Of a DNA stretch of 64,000 nucleotides, positions 30,997 through 39,893 are shown piece by piece. Position numbers and translations under genes: made by a program. The notes under the pieces are model-generated. The model saw nothing but the letters and a program-made list of their open reading frames with translations, ran no database searches and was not told the DNA's origin. How positions within the stretch are numbered: the stretch's first letter is position 1; each line of letters opens with the position of its first letter. This DNA is from Komagataeibacter sp. FNDCR2 (lineage in GTDB: Bacteria; Pseudomonadota; Alphaproteobacteria; Acetobacterales; Acetobacteraceae), in the NCBI RefSeq assembly GCF_021295395.1, contig NZ_JAIWOU010000001.1:2299001-2363000 (forward strand), written 5' to 3'.

Positions 30997-32595
30997 CTAA
31001 CCGACCAGTCGCAGCCCGCGCCGCCGGGGGGGCGTATCATCACCATCGTCATGGCCGGACTCGGGCAGGTCAAGCGGCAGCATGGGGGCCGGACTCTCCG
31101 CCATCATGTCTTCATGCGGGGCATCTGGCAGCCTGCGGCCCAGATAGGCGTCGGACAGGGCGCGGAAGGCGTAGTCCAGCATGGATGTCGCGTAGGATGC
31201 AACAGGATCGCCTTCCACCGTGCCGGCGGGGCCGAAATGGCTGTAGGCGAACGCCTCGACATAGCTTTCCAGCGGCGCGCCATATTGCAGCCCGATGCTG
31301 ACCGCCTGGCCCAGCGTATCCATGAGACCACGGACCATGGGGCTTTCACGCGTGGGCGTCAGGCTGACTTCACCCAGCGAACCATCGGCATATTCCCCCG
31401 TGCGCAGGAACAGGCGGTGGCCGCCCACGCTGGTCTTCTGGGTAAAGCCGCCATGGCGGGGCGGCAGGTTGCGCCGCACGCCGCGTTCCAGCCCCGAACG
31501 GGTGGCCAGCGTGTCGCGCGTGACATCGGGGCGGGCGGGCATGCGGTCGGCAAAGCCACCCAGCGCGCGGTGCATGGCCTGATGCGCGGCGGCGCCGGGC
31601 AGCGGCAGCACGGTCTCACCCGCCAGGGTCGCGGCGAAGGCCGCTTCCAGTGTCAACCCGCGTGAGGCGAGGCGCGCCAGCGTGCTCATGGCCAGCCGCC
31701 CGTCCACGCGCAGCGGGGAAAAGACGGGCGCAAGGCCGCAGGCCTCCACGCCCAGCAGCGCGTCGATCGGGCCGGGGGTGGAAAAGCCGGTTTCCACCCG
31801 GGCCGCGGGCTGGTCCGTGGCAATGGCGGCTTCCTGCCACACGGCGCGGGCGACCTCGCTTATGCCGGGCACGATGCTGCGCACGGGCGGCAGCGGCATG
31901 GCGTCCGCCCCTTCGCCGGAATGGGCGACAAGGGTGGCCAGCGCCACGATGCTGCATGCGGCGTCGCGTCCGGCCTCGCTGTCATAATCCAGCCCCAGCC
32001 CGGCAAGGCAGGCGTCGAGATTGGTGAGCTGGAGAATCCCGGCAAGGGCCGGGCGTTCATGACCGGGGGCCTGCGCCGGGGTTACGACGGGGCGCAGGTG
32101 CGCGGGCGCGGGGCCTGCGGGTTCGGGCAGGGGCAGTTCGCCATTGCGCATATGGGCGTTCTGCTGCGACACCGCGCGCAGCACGCGGGCGAGCAGCCGC
32201 AGCGCCACCACGAAGTCCTGCGCCATGAACCCGTTATCCGCCGCGACGAAGGCCGCGAGGTTGACCACGAAGGCGGGCCTGCGGTCATGGTGGCCATGCC
32301 ACAGGCTTTCCGCGGGCGCGACCTGGCGCATGAGCAGGAGGCACGAGAGCGTGCGGGCGACGGGACGGATGACGGGGCCGGAGATTTCCCCCAGGCACAG
32401 GTCATCTATCCATCGCGCCGCCTCGGTCGGCAGGCTGGCGGGGCCGTGGCCGGGGGCCAGCCGGGCCAGGGCCTCGGCTGCCGTGTCATCCCAGTCCGCG
32501 GGCAGGGTAACGCAACGTGGTGCGTCGTCGGGGTCGGCTGCGGCCTCGACGGTGCGCATGCGCACGCCGTTCCAGTGGCTTCGTGCTGTCATGGC
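30997..32595 (-). CDS. Stand-alone TSCPD-domain protein related to B12-dependent ribonucleotide reductase C-terminus
   Basis: The start at 32595 gives 532 residues and fits the family better than the open frame to 32835. The C-terminal ~130 residues before the tail match the TSCPD domain of NrdJ-type reductases: HGGFTQKTSVGGHRLFLRTG, DGSLGEVSLTPTRESPMVRG, then LGQAVSIGLQYGAPLESYVE. No reductase barrel or catalytic Cys pair is present. The N-terminal ~350 residues are helical and not recognised, with one NrdJ-like phrase (EISGPVIRPVARTL). It may modulate ribonucleotide reduction or bind nucleotides; this is inference. Confidence 0.72.
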   Translation of the reverse strand, partial: AMTARSHWNGVRMRTVEAAADPDDAPRCVTLPADWDDTAAEALARLAPGHGPASLPTEAARWIDDLCLGEISGPVIRPVARTLSCLLLMRQVAPAESLWHGHHDRRPAFVVNLAAFVAADNGFMAQDFVVALRLLARVLRAVSQQNAHMRNGELPLPEPAGPAPAHLRPVVTPAQAPGHERPALAGILQLTNLDACLAGLGLDYDSEAGRDAACSIVALATLVAHSGEGADAMPLPPVRSIVPGISEVARAVWQEAAIATDQPAARVETGFSTPGPIDALLGVEACGLAPVFSPLRVDGRLAMSTLARLASRGLTLEAAFAATLAGETVLPLPGAAAHQAMHRALGGFADRMPARPDVTRDTLATRSGLERGVRRNLPPRHGGFTQKTSVGGHRLFLRTGEYADGSLGEVSLTPTRESPMVRGLMDTLGQAVSIGLQYGAPLESYVEAFAYSHFGPAGTVEGDPVASYATSMLDYAFRALSDAYLGRRLPDAPHEDMMAESPAPMLPLDLPESGHDDGDDTPPRRRGLRLVG

Positions 32596-32856
32596 CACTG
32601 TTTTACCGGCTGCGACAGGGCGGGCGGAACCCGTCCGGGCCGGAGTCGCAACTATACATCCCACTGGATACCGTGGATATGGGGGATAAGTGGAAGGCGG
32701 GTTCAAAAGCGCTGCGTCCGGCGGTCCGCCTTGCGTGCAGGTGTCCGGAAATACATCGCGACGGTTTTCCGGCCGGGGCCATGCAACCGATCCCGCAGAT
32801 GTGACGGAGCCATGCATATAATGCGCGTGGACCACGCGCGGAGGGCGGATTAGTCT

Positions 32857-33231
32857 ATGTCCATGGCAAATCTAGGCACCCGTATTTACACCCGATTCAA
32901 GGGGCGGCTGGTTGGCAAGGATGCCGATGGCCGCTGCTATTATGAGGCCCGTATCCTCAACCGCACCGGCGGCGGGGAAAAGCGGCATGAACGCTGGGTC
33001 ATCTACCACAAGGGAGAGGACGCATCCGCCGTTCCGCCCGAATGGTGGGGCTGGCTGCACCATGTGGATGCGGAGCCCCTGCCCGAAAGCGCGCGCCAGC
33101 CGTGGCAGCAGCCCTGGCAGCCCAACCGTACCGGCACGGCGGAGGCGTATCATCCCCCCGGCAGCGACTGCCAGGGCGGACAGCGGGCTTCAACCACCAG
33201 CGATTATGAGGCATGGTACCCCGAGGGATGA
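32857..33231 (+). CDS. NADH:ubiquinone oxidoreductase NDUFA12-like subunit
   Basis: The protein has 124 residues, the bacterial homologue of mitochondrial complex I accessory subunit NDUFA12 (B17.2), an alphaproteobacterial trait. Family signatures are GTRIYTRFKGRLVGKDADGR, ERRWVIY-like HERWVIYHKGEDASAVPPEW, and WWGWLHHVDAEPL (~58-72), with a Pro/Trp-rich tail ending SDYEAWYPEG. It has no signal or span and would sit on the matrix/cytoplasmic arm. It is followed by mlaD and DUF2155, a conserved neighbourhood. Confidence 0.92.
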   Translation: MSMANLGTRIYTRFKGRLVGKDADGRCYYEARILNRTGGGEKRHERWVIYHKGEDASAVPPEWWGWLHHVDAEPLPESARQPWQQPWQPNRTGTAEAYHPPGSDCQGGQRASTTSDYEAWYPEG

Positions 33232-33288
33232 AGTCCCGGGCGTAACCTGCTAGGGTGCGCCATCGGATAGTGGGGAAGCTTAGCCATC

Positions 33289-33822
33289 ATGGTTGCTGCT
33301 GTTTCAGGACGCGCGGGCCGTCAGCCGGGTGAACTTTTCGCCGGTTTTGCGGTGCTGGCGGTACTTGCCGGGCTGCTGGCCTATGCCGTGGTGGACAAGG
33401 GCCGCCCCCATGAATCGGGCTACCGGCTGAATGCCGGCTTCGCGCATATCGATGGCCTGTCCGTGGGGTCGGACGTACGGCTGGCCGGCATTACCGTGGG
33501 GCAGGTGGTGGACGAGCGGGTCGACCCCCGGACCTACGCGGCGCAGGTTACCTTTACGGTGCGGCCGGATATAAAACTGCCTGATGATACGGCGGCCATC
33601 ATCACCAGCGACAGCCTGCTGGGGGGGAAGTATATCGCCCTCTCACCCGGTGGGGACGAGAAGATGCTGGCTCCCGGCGGCACGGTCGGGCAGACGCAGG
33701 GCGCGATCAGCCTTGAGCAGCTCCTGAGCAAGTTCATCTTCTCCGTCACCGATACCTTGACCGCGACCCGGCAGAACAAGGCCGCGCAAACGCCTGCTTC
33801 CGGTGTGGGAGACGCGCCATGA
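33289..33822 (+). CDS. mlaD: MlaD-type phospholipid transport substrate-binding protein
   Basis: The protein has 177 residues. One N-terminal membrane anchor (FAVLAVLAGLLAYAVV, ~18-35) is followed by the MCE domain (~42-120): YRLNAGFAHIDGLSVGSDVR, LAGITVGQVVDERVD and LPDDTAAIITSDSLLGGKYI. MlaD forms the periplasmic hexamer of the Mla system, which keeps phospholipids out of the outer leaflet. MlaE, MlaF and MlaC are not in this window. The ATGA overlap with the 76-aa gene downstream suggests one transcript. Confidence 0.93.
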   Translation: MVAAVSGRAGRQPGELFAGFAVLAVLAGLLAYAVVDKGRPHESGYRLNAGFAHIDGLSVGSDVRLAGITVGQVVDERVDPRTYAAQVTFTVRPDIKLPDDTAAIITSDSLLGGKYIALSPGGDEKMLAPGGTVGQTQGAISLEQLLSKFIFSVTDTLTATRQNKAAQTPASGVGDAP

Positions 33823-34049
33823 CGGAGGGCGCACCCGATGACCGGGCCATGCCGGCCCTATGGCCCCAGTCCGATGGCACCCCTGTATCCTGCCGCGATA
33901 AATTGCTGATATTGCAGGAAAACCATACCGAATTGCAGGGTATTTTAAGCGATGCGTTCGAAGATGCGATCCTGATGGGCGTGGATGAGGCGGCGATGCG
34001 CCAGATCCTGCATGATCTGGTCAACAGCCTGCGGAGCCCCAAGGCATGA
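33819..34049 (+). CDS. Small conserved protein between mlaD and DUF2155
   Basis: The protein has 76 residues and overlaps mlaD and the next gene by four bases each. The core is helical and acidic (LLILQENHTELQGILSDAFE, DAILMGVDEAAMRQILHDLV). No signal peptide or motif was seen, so it is cytoplasmic. Tight coupling to an outer-membrane lipid transport gene hints at an envelope-related role. It has no family name I can give. Confidence 0.68.
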   Translation: MTEGAPDDRAMPALWPQSDGTPVSCRDKLLILQENHTELQGILSDAFEDAILMGVDEAAMRQILHDLVNSLRSPKA

Positions 34050-34708
34050 AGCGGGCCGCCCGTTGCCTGCCCGCCCTGCTGCTGGCCTGCCTGCCCGCCT
34101 GCGCCCACGCAACCGAATGGCTGGCAGCCCCCGCCATTTACCCGCCCGATACATGGCAGGGCAGGTCGGTCGCCCAGATACGGGTGCTGGACAAGCTCGA
34201 TGCCCATGTCCAGATGCTGAGCGTGCCCGTGGGGCAGGATGTGACCTATAAAAGCCTGACCCTGCATGCGACATCATGCCTGCAACGACCGCCAACGCTT
34301 CCGGCAGATGCCGCGTCATGGCTGGACGTGCGCGACGCGCATGCGGGCATGGCCGGATTCCAGGGATGGATGGCTGTTGCGGAACCGGCCACGGGCATTT
34401 TCCAGAACCCGCTTTATGACGTGCAGCTTACCGGCTGTAGCGGTGACAACGTCGCGCCCGTTCCACTACCCCTTGCCGTTGTTGCGGCGCAGCCCCCGGC
34501 CCCGACGGGGAATGGAACCGCAACGCCTGATGTCCCCCCCGGTACCCCGGCACCGGGTGGTAGCGCGGCCCCGGCGGCAGCCGATGGCGCATCGCAGCCC
34601 CTGTCCCCCATGCAGGCGCCGCTGGTCGCGCCGCCCGCGTCATCACCCCCTCCCGCCACGCCCGCCGCGCCGGATGGCGGGGGGGCGGCCCCGCTGATGC
34701 TGCATTAG
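34046..34708 (+). CDS. DUF2155 secreted protein
   Basis: The protein has 220 residues. A signal peptide (LPALLLACLPACAHA-T) precedes the DUF2155 domain (~35-135): AQIRVLDKLDAHVQMLSVPV, then GQDVTYKSLTLHATSCLQRP, ending with FQGWMAVAEPATGIFQNPLY and DVQLTGC. Two Cys (SC and GC) probably form a disulfide. The last 85 residues are a Pro/Ala/Gly-rich linker, probably spanning or anchoring in the cell wall. The family function is unknown, but it is consistently found near mlaD and NDUFA12 in alphaproteobacteria. Confidence 0.88.
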   Translation: MKRAARCLPALLLACLPACAHATEWLAAPAIYPPDTWQGRSVAQIRVLDKLDAHVQMLSVPVGQDVTYKSLTLHATSCLQRPPTLPADAASWLDVRDAHAGMAGFQGWMAVAEPATGIFQNPLYDVQLTGCSGDNVAPVPLPLAVVAAQPPAPTGNGTATPDVPPGTPAPGGSAAPAAADGASQPLSPMQAPLVAPPASSPPPATPAAPDGGGAAPLMLH

Positions 34709-34810
34709 AAATTAGAAAATAGTTTAATTTATATCGTATCAATGCGGGCCACCATCCGGACCGGTTCCGGGCTTGCGTATCCGCCTGCTTTGCCGGAGGC
34801 TAGAACCATA

Positions 34811-35566
34811 ATGAGCAAGATATCTTCCTTTCCTTCGCTCGATCGGCTGCCTCCACCTGCCAAAGCGGCGTTCCTGCTGGATTTTGATGGTACGCTGGTC
34901 GATATTGCGCCGACCCCGGAATCCGTTGTGGTCGCGCCCGGCCTGCTCGATACCCTGCGGCGGCTGCGTACCAGATGTGACAATGCGCTGGCCGTCATCT
35001 CCGGGCGGCCCATTGAACAGATCGATCATTTCCTGGGGGATGTGCCCTATGCCGTGGCGGGCGAGCACGGCATCGCCATTCGCCACGCGCCGGGGCAGCC
35101 GATTGAACGCTCCCCCCTGCCGCAGGTGCCCGCGGCATGGTACGAACAGGCCGACAGGCTGGCGCAGGATCATCCCGGCGTGCGGATCGAACGCAAGAAG
35201 GCGGGTCTGGTCCTGCATTATCGTGGCGCGCCGGACGCGGGTGCGGCGCTGGAGCGGGTCGCGGATGAATGGGTTGGGCCGACCGATGGCGTCTTTCACG
35301 TGCAGGCCGCCAAGATGGCGTGGGAAATCCGCCCGGCGGGCGTGGACAAGGGGCATGCGGTGGCGGCGCTTATGCAGGCCGCGCCCTTTGCCGGGCGCGC
35401 GCCCGTTTTCGTGGGCGATGACGTGACGGATGAGGACGGCATCCGCATGGCGGTGCAACTGGGTGGGGTCGGGCTGCGTATTCCTGTTGATTTTCCCGAC
35501 CCAGAAACTTTCCGGGCCTGGCTTGCGCATCTGGCACAGGGGGGCAATGACGCATGGGGCGGCTGA
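34811..35566 (+). CDS. otsB: Trehalose-6-phosphate phosphatase
   Basis: The protein has 251 residues from the ATG at 34811 (GGAGG about 11 bases upstream); an earlier in-frame ATG exists at 34742. It removes phosphate from trehalose 6-phosphate, completing trehalose synthesis for osmotic and desiccation protection. HAD motifs are AAFLLDFDGTLVDIAPTPES (~20-38, nucleophile Asp), AVISGRPIEQID, ERKKAGLVLHYR and VFVGDDVTDEDGI (~200). It overlaps otsA by 13 bp. Confidence 0.93.
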   Translation: MSKISSFPSLDRLPPPAKAAFLLDFDGTLVDIAPTPESVVVAPGLLDTLRRLRTRCDNALAVISGRPIEQIDHFLGDVPYAVAGEHGIAIRHAPGQPIERSPLPQVPAAWYEQADRLAQDHPGVRIERKKAGLVLHYRGAPDAGAALERVADEWVGPTDGVFHVQAAKMAWEIRPAGVDKGHAVAALMQAAPFAGRAPVFVGDDVTDEDGIRMAVQLGGVGLRIPVDFPDPETFRAWLAHLAQGGNDAWGG

Positions 35567-36906
35567 TTATCGTTTCAAACCGCGTGCCTTCCCCGCGTGA
35601 GCGCAGTCAGCCCGCCGGTGGCCTGGCCGTGGGGCTGAAGGATGCCCTGCGTGATGGGGAGTCGCTATGGTTCGGCTGGTCGGGCAAGCAGGTGCAACTC
35701 CACGGTGGCGACCCCGCGCCACGGCTGGACCGCGTTGATAACGTGACCTACGCCACCATCGACCTCACGCCCCAGCAGTATGAGGGGTTTTACCAGAATT
35801 TTTCCAATGGCATCCTGTGGCCGCTGTTTCACTACCGTGTCGGCCTGATGAACTACTCCCGCACGGATTGGGAAACCTATCTGGCGGTCAATGCCATGTT
35901 TGCCCGCACGCTCCTGCCGCTGCTCCGCCCCGATGATGTGATCTGGGTGCATGATTACCACCTGTTTCCGCTGGGGCAGGCATTGCGTGATCTGGGGGTG
36001 CGGTGCCGGATCGGTTTCTTCCTGCATATCCCCTTTCCGCCATGGAGCCTCGTGCGCGCGCTGCCGGGGGCGGACCTGCTGCTGGAGGATATGCAGAGCT
36101 ATGATCTGGTTGGGGTCCAGACCGCCGAAGATGCCGAGAACCTGAACCACGCGCTACGCGTGAATGGACTGCCCGAACGCGGGCAGGCGTTTCCCATCGG
36201 GATCGACCCCGATGAATTCCGCGCGCAGGCGGAAAAAAGCATGGAAGGCCCAGAGGTGGCGCGGCTGGAAGGCAGCCTGCGCGGCGCAAGCCTGGTGCTG
36301 GGCGTGGACCGGCTGGATTATTCCAAGGGACTGCCCGAACGCTTTCGCGGCTATGAAGCGTTTCTGGCGCGTTATCCCGAACATCGCGGCAAGGTGACCT
36401 TTCTGCAGGTGGCCCCCATCTCCCGTGGGGAGGTGGAGGAATACCGCCAGCTCCGTCGCCAGCTTGATGAACTGACCGGTCGCATCAACGGGGCCTATTC
36501 CGAATTCGACTGGACCCCGATCCGCTATATTACCCGCCCGCTCCCGCGTGAGGTGCTGGCCGGGTTCTACCGCCGTTCGGAAGCGGCCCTGATCACGCCC
36601 CTGCGCGACGGGATGAACCTGGTGGCCAAGGAATATGTCGCGGCACAGGACCCGGCGAATCCCGGCGTGCTGATCCTGTCGCATTTCGCGGGCGCCGCAC
36701 CGGAGATGGAGGAAGGGATTCTGGTCAATCCCTACGATCCGGACGAGATTGCCGATGCGCTCCATGCCGCCCTGACCATGGGGCTGGCCGAGCGGCGCAC
36801 GCGCTGGCAGGCGCTGGAGCGTGAGGTCAGCCGCACCACCGCCGTAAGCTGGGCGGCGGATTTCATGCGCGCCCTTGACGCCGCGCCCGTCGCCTGCCGG
36901 ACATAG
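35554..36906 (+). CDS. otsA: Trehalose-6-phosphate synthase (GT20)
   Basis: The protein has 450 residues, close to the usual ~460. It joins UDP-glucose or a related sugar nucleotide with glucose 6-phosphate in the cytoplasm. Family signatures are LIIVSNRVPSPRERSQPAGG (~3-22), WVHDYHLFPLGQALRDLG (~131), GFFLHIPFPPW, VLGVDRLDYSKGLPERFRGY (~249) and LRDGMNLVAKEYVAAQ (~350). All GT20 core motifs look intact. It is translationally coupled to otsB, giving a complete two-step pathway. Confidence 0.96.
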   Translation: MGRLIIVSNRVPSPRERSQPAGGLAVGLKDALRDGESLWFGWSGKQVQLHGGDPAPRLDRVDNVTYATIDLTPQQYEGFYQNFSNGILWPLFHYRVGLMNYSRTDWETYLAVNAMFARTLLPLLRPDDVIWVHDYHLFPLGQALRDLGVRCRIGFFLHIPFPPWSLVRALPGADLLLEDMQSYDLVGVQTAEDAENLNHALRVNGLPERGQAFPIGIDPDEFRAQAEKSMEGPEVARLEGSLRGASLVLGVDRLDYSKGLPERFRGYEAFLARYPEHRGKVTFLQVAPISRGEVEEYRQLRRQLDELTGRINGAYSEFDWTPIRYITRPLPREVLAGFYRRSEAALITPLRDGMNLVAKEYVAAQDPANPGVLILSHFAGAAPEMEEGILVNPYDPDEIADALHAALTMGLAERRTRWQALEREVSRTTAVSWAADFMRALDAAPVACRT

Positions 36907-36912
36907 CCGGTC

Positions 36913-37425
36913 ATGCGCGGGGTTGGTCTGTTGATGGTGGTGGCGGGGTGCGCCGCGCTGGGTGTTGCGTGGTGGAGCGAACACATGCTGGGCAGCGTGC
37001 CATGCGGGCTGTGCCTGTGGGAACGCTGGCCCTATCGGATTCTGGCGGGGCTTGGCCTTCTGGCGCTGGTGCTGCCCAATGGCATGGCGCGGGTCATGCT
37101 GTGGCTGTGCATTCCGGTCCTGTTATCGGCCATGGCCCTCTCGGCCGTGCATGTGGGTGTGGAGCAGGGATGGTGGCGCAGCCCGCTGCCGGAATGTCGC
37201 GCCCCCGTTTTCCATGGCGGCAGCATTGCCGAACGTCTGGCCGCCATGCCGCGCCACGCGGCCAAGCCGTGCGACGCGGCAACGTATCTGGTGCCCGGCC
37301 TGCCGCTGTCCATGGCGGCGATGGATGGGATTTACGCCCTGATCCTGCTGGTGCCGGTGCGTCACGGGCTCAGGGTCAGGATCAGGGCAAGGTTCCGCGG
37401 CCGCGGCCGAAAAACAATCCAATGA
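36913..37425 (+). CDS. dsbB: Disulfide bond formation protein B
   Basis: The protein has 170 residues, a four-span inner-membrane protein that reoxidises DsbA with quinone. The first Cys pair is in GSVPCGLCLWERWPYR (~33-48). The second is in ECRAPVF and KPCDAATYLVPGLPLSMAAM (~95-130). It begins six bp after otsA, perhaps by shared transcription rather than function. Its 3' end overlaps the small DUF1328 gene on the opposite strand. The DsbA-like protein at 17984 is cytoplasmic and not its obvious partner. Confidence 0.92.
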   Translation: MRGVGLLMVVAGCAALGVAWWSEHMLGSVPCGLCLWERWPYRILAGLGLLALVLPNGMARVMLWLCIPVLLSAMALSAVHVGVEQGWWRSPLPECRAPVFHGGSIAERLAAMPRHAAKPCDAATYLVPGLPLSMAAMDGIYALILLVPVRHGLRVRIRARFRGRGRKTIQ

Positions 37426-37558
37426 TGAACAGGACGATGAAGACGAAGAAAAGCACCTTGCCGAAATAGGCAAAGGTGTCAGAAATGCCGCCGAAGCCAA
37501 AAACCGCGGCGATCAGGGCCAGCACAAGGAATGTAATGGTCCAGCGTAACAGGTCCAT
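37382..37558 (-). CDS. DUF1328 small membrane protein (YtjA family)
   Basis: The protein has 58 residues: a start MDLLRWTITFLVLALIAAVF, a glycine-rich FGFGGISDTFAYFGKV, and a second span FFVFIVLFIIGLFFG. This is the standard DUF1328 layout of two short hydrophobic helices around a Gly loop. It overlaps the 3' end of dsbB by 44 bp on the opposite strand. The function is unknown; homologues are often stress-linked. Confidence 0.88.
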   Translation of the reverse strand: MDLLRWTITFLVLALIAAVFGFGGISDTFAYFGKVLFFVFIVLFIIGLFFGRGRGTLP

Positions 37559-37683
37559 GATCCGGTTCCTTCCGATCGTGGTTGCGACAGGCGCGGGATT
37601 GACATCCGCCCTATAACAATGCGCCAGAAAGCAGCCGGTTCATCGGCGCAGGTGATTTTGGCCATACCGGCGGGAGGCGGGAC

Positions 37684-39741
37684 ATGACAGCAGGCAGCGG
37701 CACAACCGGGTTTCATGGGCTGTACCAACACGGCTTCGCGCGTGTGGCGGCCTGTACGCTGCCCGTGGCGCTGGCCGACCCGATGGAAAACGCACGCCGC
37801 ACGTATGCGGGCATCCGCGCCTGCCATGAGGATGGTGCCGTGGTGGCCGTCTTTCCCGAACTCGGCCTGTCCGGCTATGCGATCGAGGATCTGCGCCAGC
37901 AGGACGTGCTGCTTGAACGCGTGCATGACGCCCTTGGCTGGCTTGCGGCACAGACGGCGGGCCTGCTGCCGCTGGTGCTGGTGGGGGCGCCGCTGGTGCA
38001 GGGAAGCGCGCTGTACAACTGCGCCATAGCCCTGCATGACGGGCGGATACTGGGTGTCATTCCCAAATCCTACCTGCCCAATTACCGCGAGTTTTACGAG
38101 GCCCGGCAGTTCACGGCCGGGGCGGGGCTGCGGGGCGGGCATATCCGCATAAGTGGGCGGGACGTGCCCTTTGGCACCGACCTGCTGTTTACGGCCTCGG
38201 GCGTTGCGGGGCTGGTGGTCGCCGCCGAGATCTGTGAAGACATGTGGGTGCCCCAGCCGCCGGGCATAGAGGCGGCATTGGCCGGGGCCACGGTCATCGC
38301 CAACCTGTCCGCCAGCAACATCACCGTAGGCAAGGCGCGCACGCGCACGCTGCTCTGCCAGTCCCATTCGGCACGGTGCATCTGTGCCTATCTGTATGCC
38401 GCCGCGGGGGAGGGGGAATCCACAACCGACGTCGCATGGGACGGGCAGGCCTCGATTTTTGAAAACGGCGCGACACTGGCTGAAAGCGCGCGCTTTCCCA
38501 CCGGCCCCGTATCGGTCCTGGCCGATATTGATCTGGACCTGCTGCGTCAGGAGCGCCTGCGCATGGGAACCTTCGCCAGTAACGCCCATGCCGTAACGCG
38601 GGAATGGTGTGGTATCACCTTCCATGTAACGCCGCCCTGTGGCGCTATCGGCCTGCGGCGCGCCGTTCCCCGCTTTCCGTTCGTGCCCAGTGATCCGGCG
38701 CTGCTCGATCAGGACTGTTATGAAGCCTTTACCATACAGGTCACGGCGCTGAAGCGGCGGCTGCTGGCATCGGGCGCCAGGACCATGGTGATTGGCGTAT
38801 CCGGCGGGCTGGATTCCACCCATGCCCTGCTGGTGGCGGCGCGCGCGGCGGATGAAAGCGGGCTGGGGCGGCAGGCCGTGCTGGGCTACACCATGCCCGG
38901 TTTTGGCACCAGCAGCGATACACATGGCAATGCCCACGAACTTATGGCGGCGCTGGGCATACAGGCGCATGAAATCGACATACGCCCCACGGCCCGGCTG
39001 ATGCTGGAGCAGATGGGCCATCCCTTTGCCAGGGGGGAGGCGGTGTATGATGTCACGTTCGAAAACGTGCAGGCGGGCCTGCGCACCGACTACCTGTTCC
39101 GCCTGGCCAACCAGTCGGGCGGGATCGTGATCGGCACGGGCGACCTGTCCGAACTGGCGCTTGGGTGGTGTACCTATGGCGTGGGCGACCAGATGGCGCA
39201 TTACAATGTCAATTCCGGCCTGCCCAAAACCCTGATCCAGCACCTGATCCGCTGGGTCATGGCCCATGGGCGGGAACAGGCACGCACCTGCACGGTGCTC
39301 GACGCGATCCTGTCCACCGAAATCTCGCCCGAACTGGTGCCTGCCACGGCGGGGCAGGCGGTGCAGAGCACCGAAGCCCTGATCGGCCCCTATGCGTTGC
39401 AGGACTTCACCCTGTTCCATGTGCTGCGTTACGGCTTCCGCCCGTCGAAAATCGCGTTCATGGCGCTGCATGCATGGGGTGATGCGCAATGCGGGCAATG
39501 GCCCCCGGGTTTTCCGGAACAGGGCAGGCGGGCCTACACGCTGGAGGAAATCCGCCACTGGCTGGGTGTTTTTCTCAGGCGGTTTTTCGGGTTCAGCCAG
39601 TTCAAGCGGTCCGCCATGCCCAATGGGCCGAAGGTTGTGGCCGGGGGCGCGCTTTCACCGCGTGGTGACTGGCGCGCGCCATCGGACGGCAATGCGCGCA
39701 TCTGGCTGGAGGAACTGGAGGAACGTGTTCCCCTGAACTGA
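37684..39741 (+). CDS. nadE: Glutamine-hydrolysing NAD+ synthase
   Basis: The protein has 685 residues, the long two-domain form. The N-terminal nitrilase-type glutaminase (~1-300) has VAVFPELGLSGYAIEDL (Glu), IPKSYLPNYREFYE (Lys) and VVAAEICEDMWVP (Cys, ~183). The C-terminal synthetase has GVSGGLDSTHALLVAARA (~362) as its PP-loop and GIVIGTGDLSELALGWCTYG (~480). It amidates deamido-NAD with ammonia tunnelled from glutamine, using ATP. nadD at 63243 supplies the previous step. Confidence 0.96.
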   Translation: MTAGSGTTGFHGLYQHGFARVAACTLPVALADPMENARRTYAGIRACHEDGAVVAVFPELGLSGYAIEDLRQQDVLLERVHDALGWLAAQTAGLLPLVLVGAPLVQGSALYNCAIALHDGRILGVIPKSYLPNYREFYEARQFTAGAGLRGGHIRISGRDVPFGTDLLFTASGVAGLVVAAEICEDMWVPQPPGIEAALAGATVIANLSASNITVGKARTRTLLCQSHSARCICAYLYAAAGEGESTTDVAWDGQASIFENGATLAESARFPTGPVSVLADIDLDLLRQERLRMGTFASNAHAVTREWCGITFHVTPPCGAIGLRRAVPRFPFVPSDPALLDQDCYEAFTIQVTALKRRLLASGARTMVIGVSGGLDSTHALLVAARAADESGLGRQAVLGYTMPGFGTSSDTHGNAHELMAALGIQAHEIDIRPTARLMLEQMGHPFARGEAVYDVTFENVQAGLRTDYLFRLANQSGGIVIGTGDLSELALGWCTYGVGDQMAHYNVNSGLPKTLIQHLIRWVMAHGREQARTCTVLDAILSTEISPELVPATAGQAVQSTEALIGPYALQDFTLFHVLRYGFRPSKIAFMALHAWGDAQCGQWPPGFPEQGRRAYTLEEIRHWLGVFLRRFFGFSQFKRSAMPNGPKVVAGGALSPRGDWRAPSDGNARIWLEELEERVPLN

Positions 39742-39773
39742 TCCGCTCCTGATTCCGAATTTCTTAACCAATA

Positions 39774-39792
39774 CAGGACAATATTAGTCCTG
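39774..39792. promoter_or_regulatory. Inverted repeat upstream of the RTX-like gene
   Basis: CAGGAC (39774-39779) and GTCCTG (39787-39792) flank AATATTA. It lies about 100 bp before the RTX-like gene and 30 bp after nadE. It may be an operator, or a weak terminator for nadE. Confidence 0.3.
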
Positions 39793-39893
39793 AATGATGC
39801 GTCTTCCGGTTTCCCGCGGGATCCGGGTGATGGATCATCGGTAGCACGGCCGTACGGGCATGGTCTGCTTCCGTAGGAAAAGGAACGGAATGT

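Noticed and set aside
37513-39558. A 681-codon open frame antisense to nadE
   Set aside because: nadE has complete catalytic motifs in the forward frame; the antisense text has no domain and no ribosome binding site.
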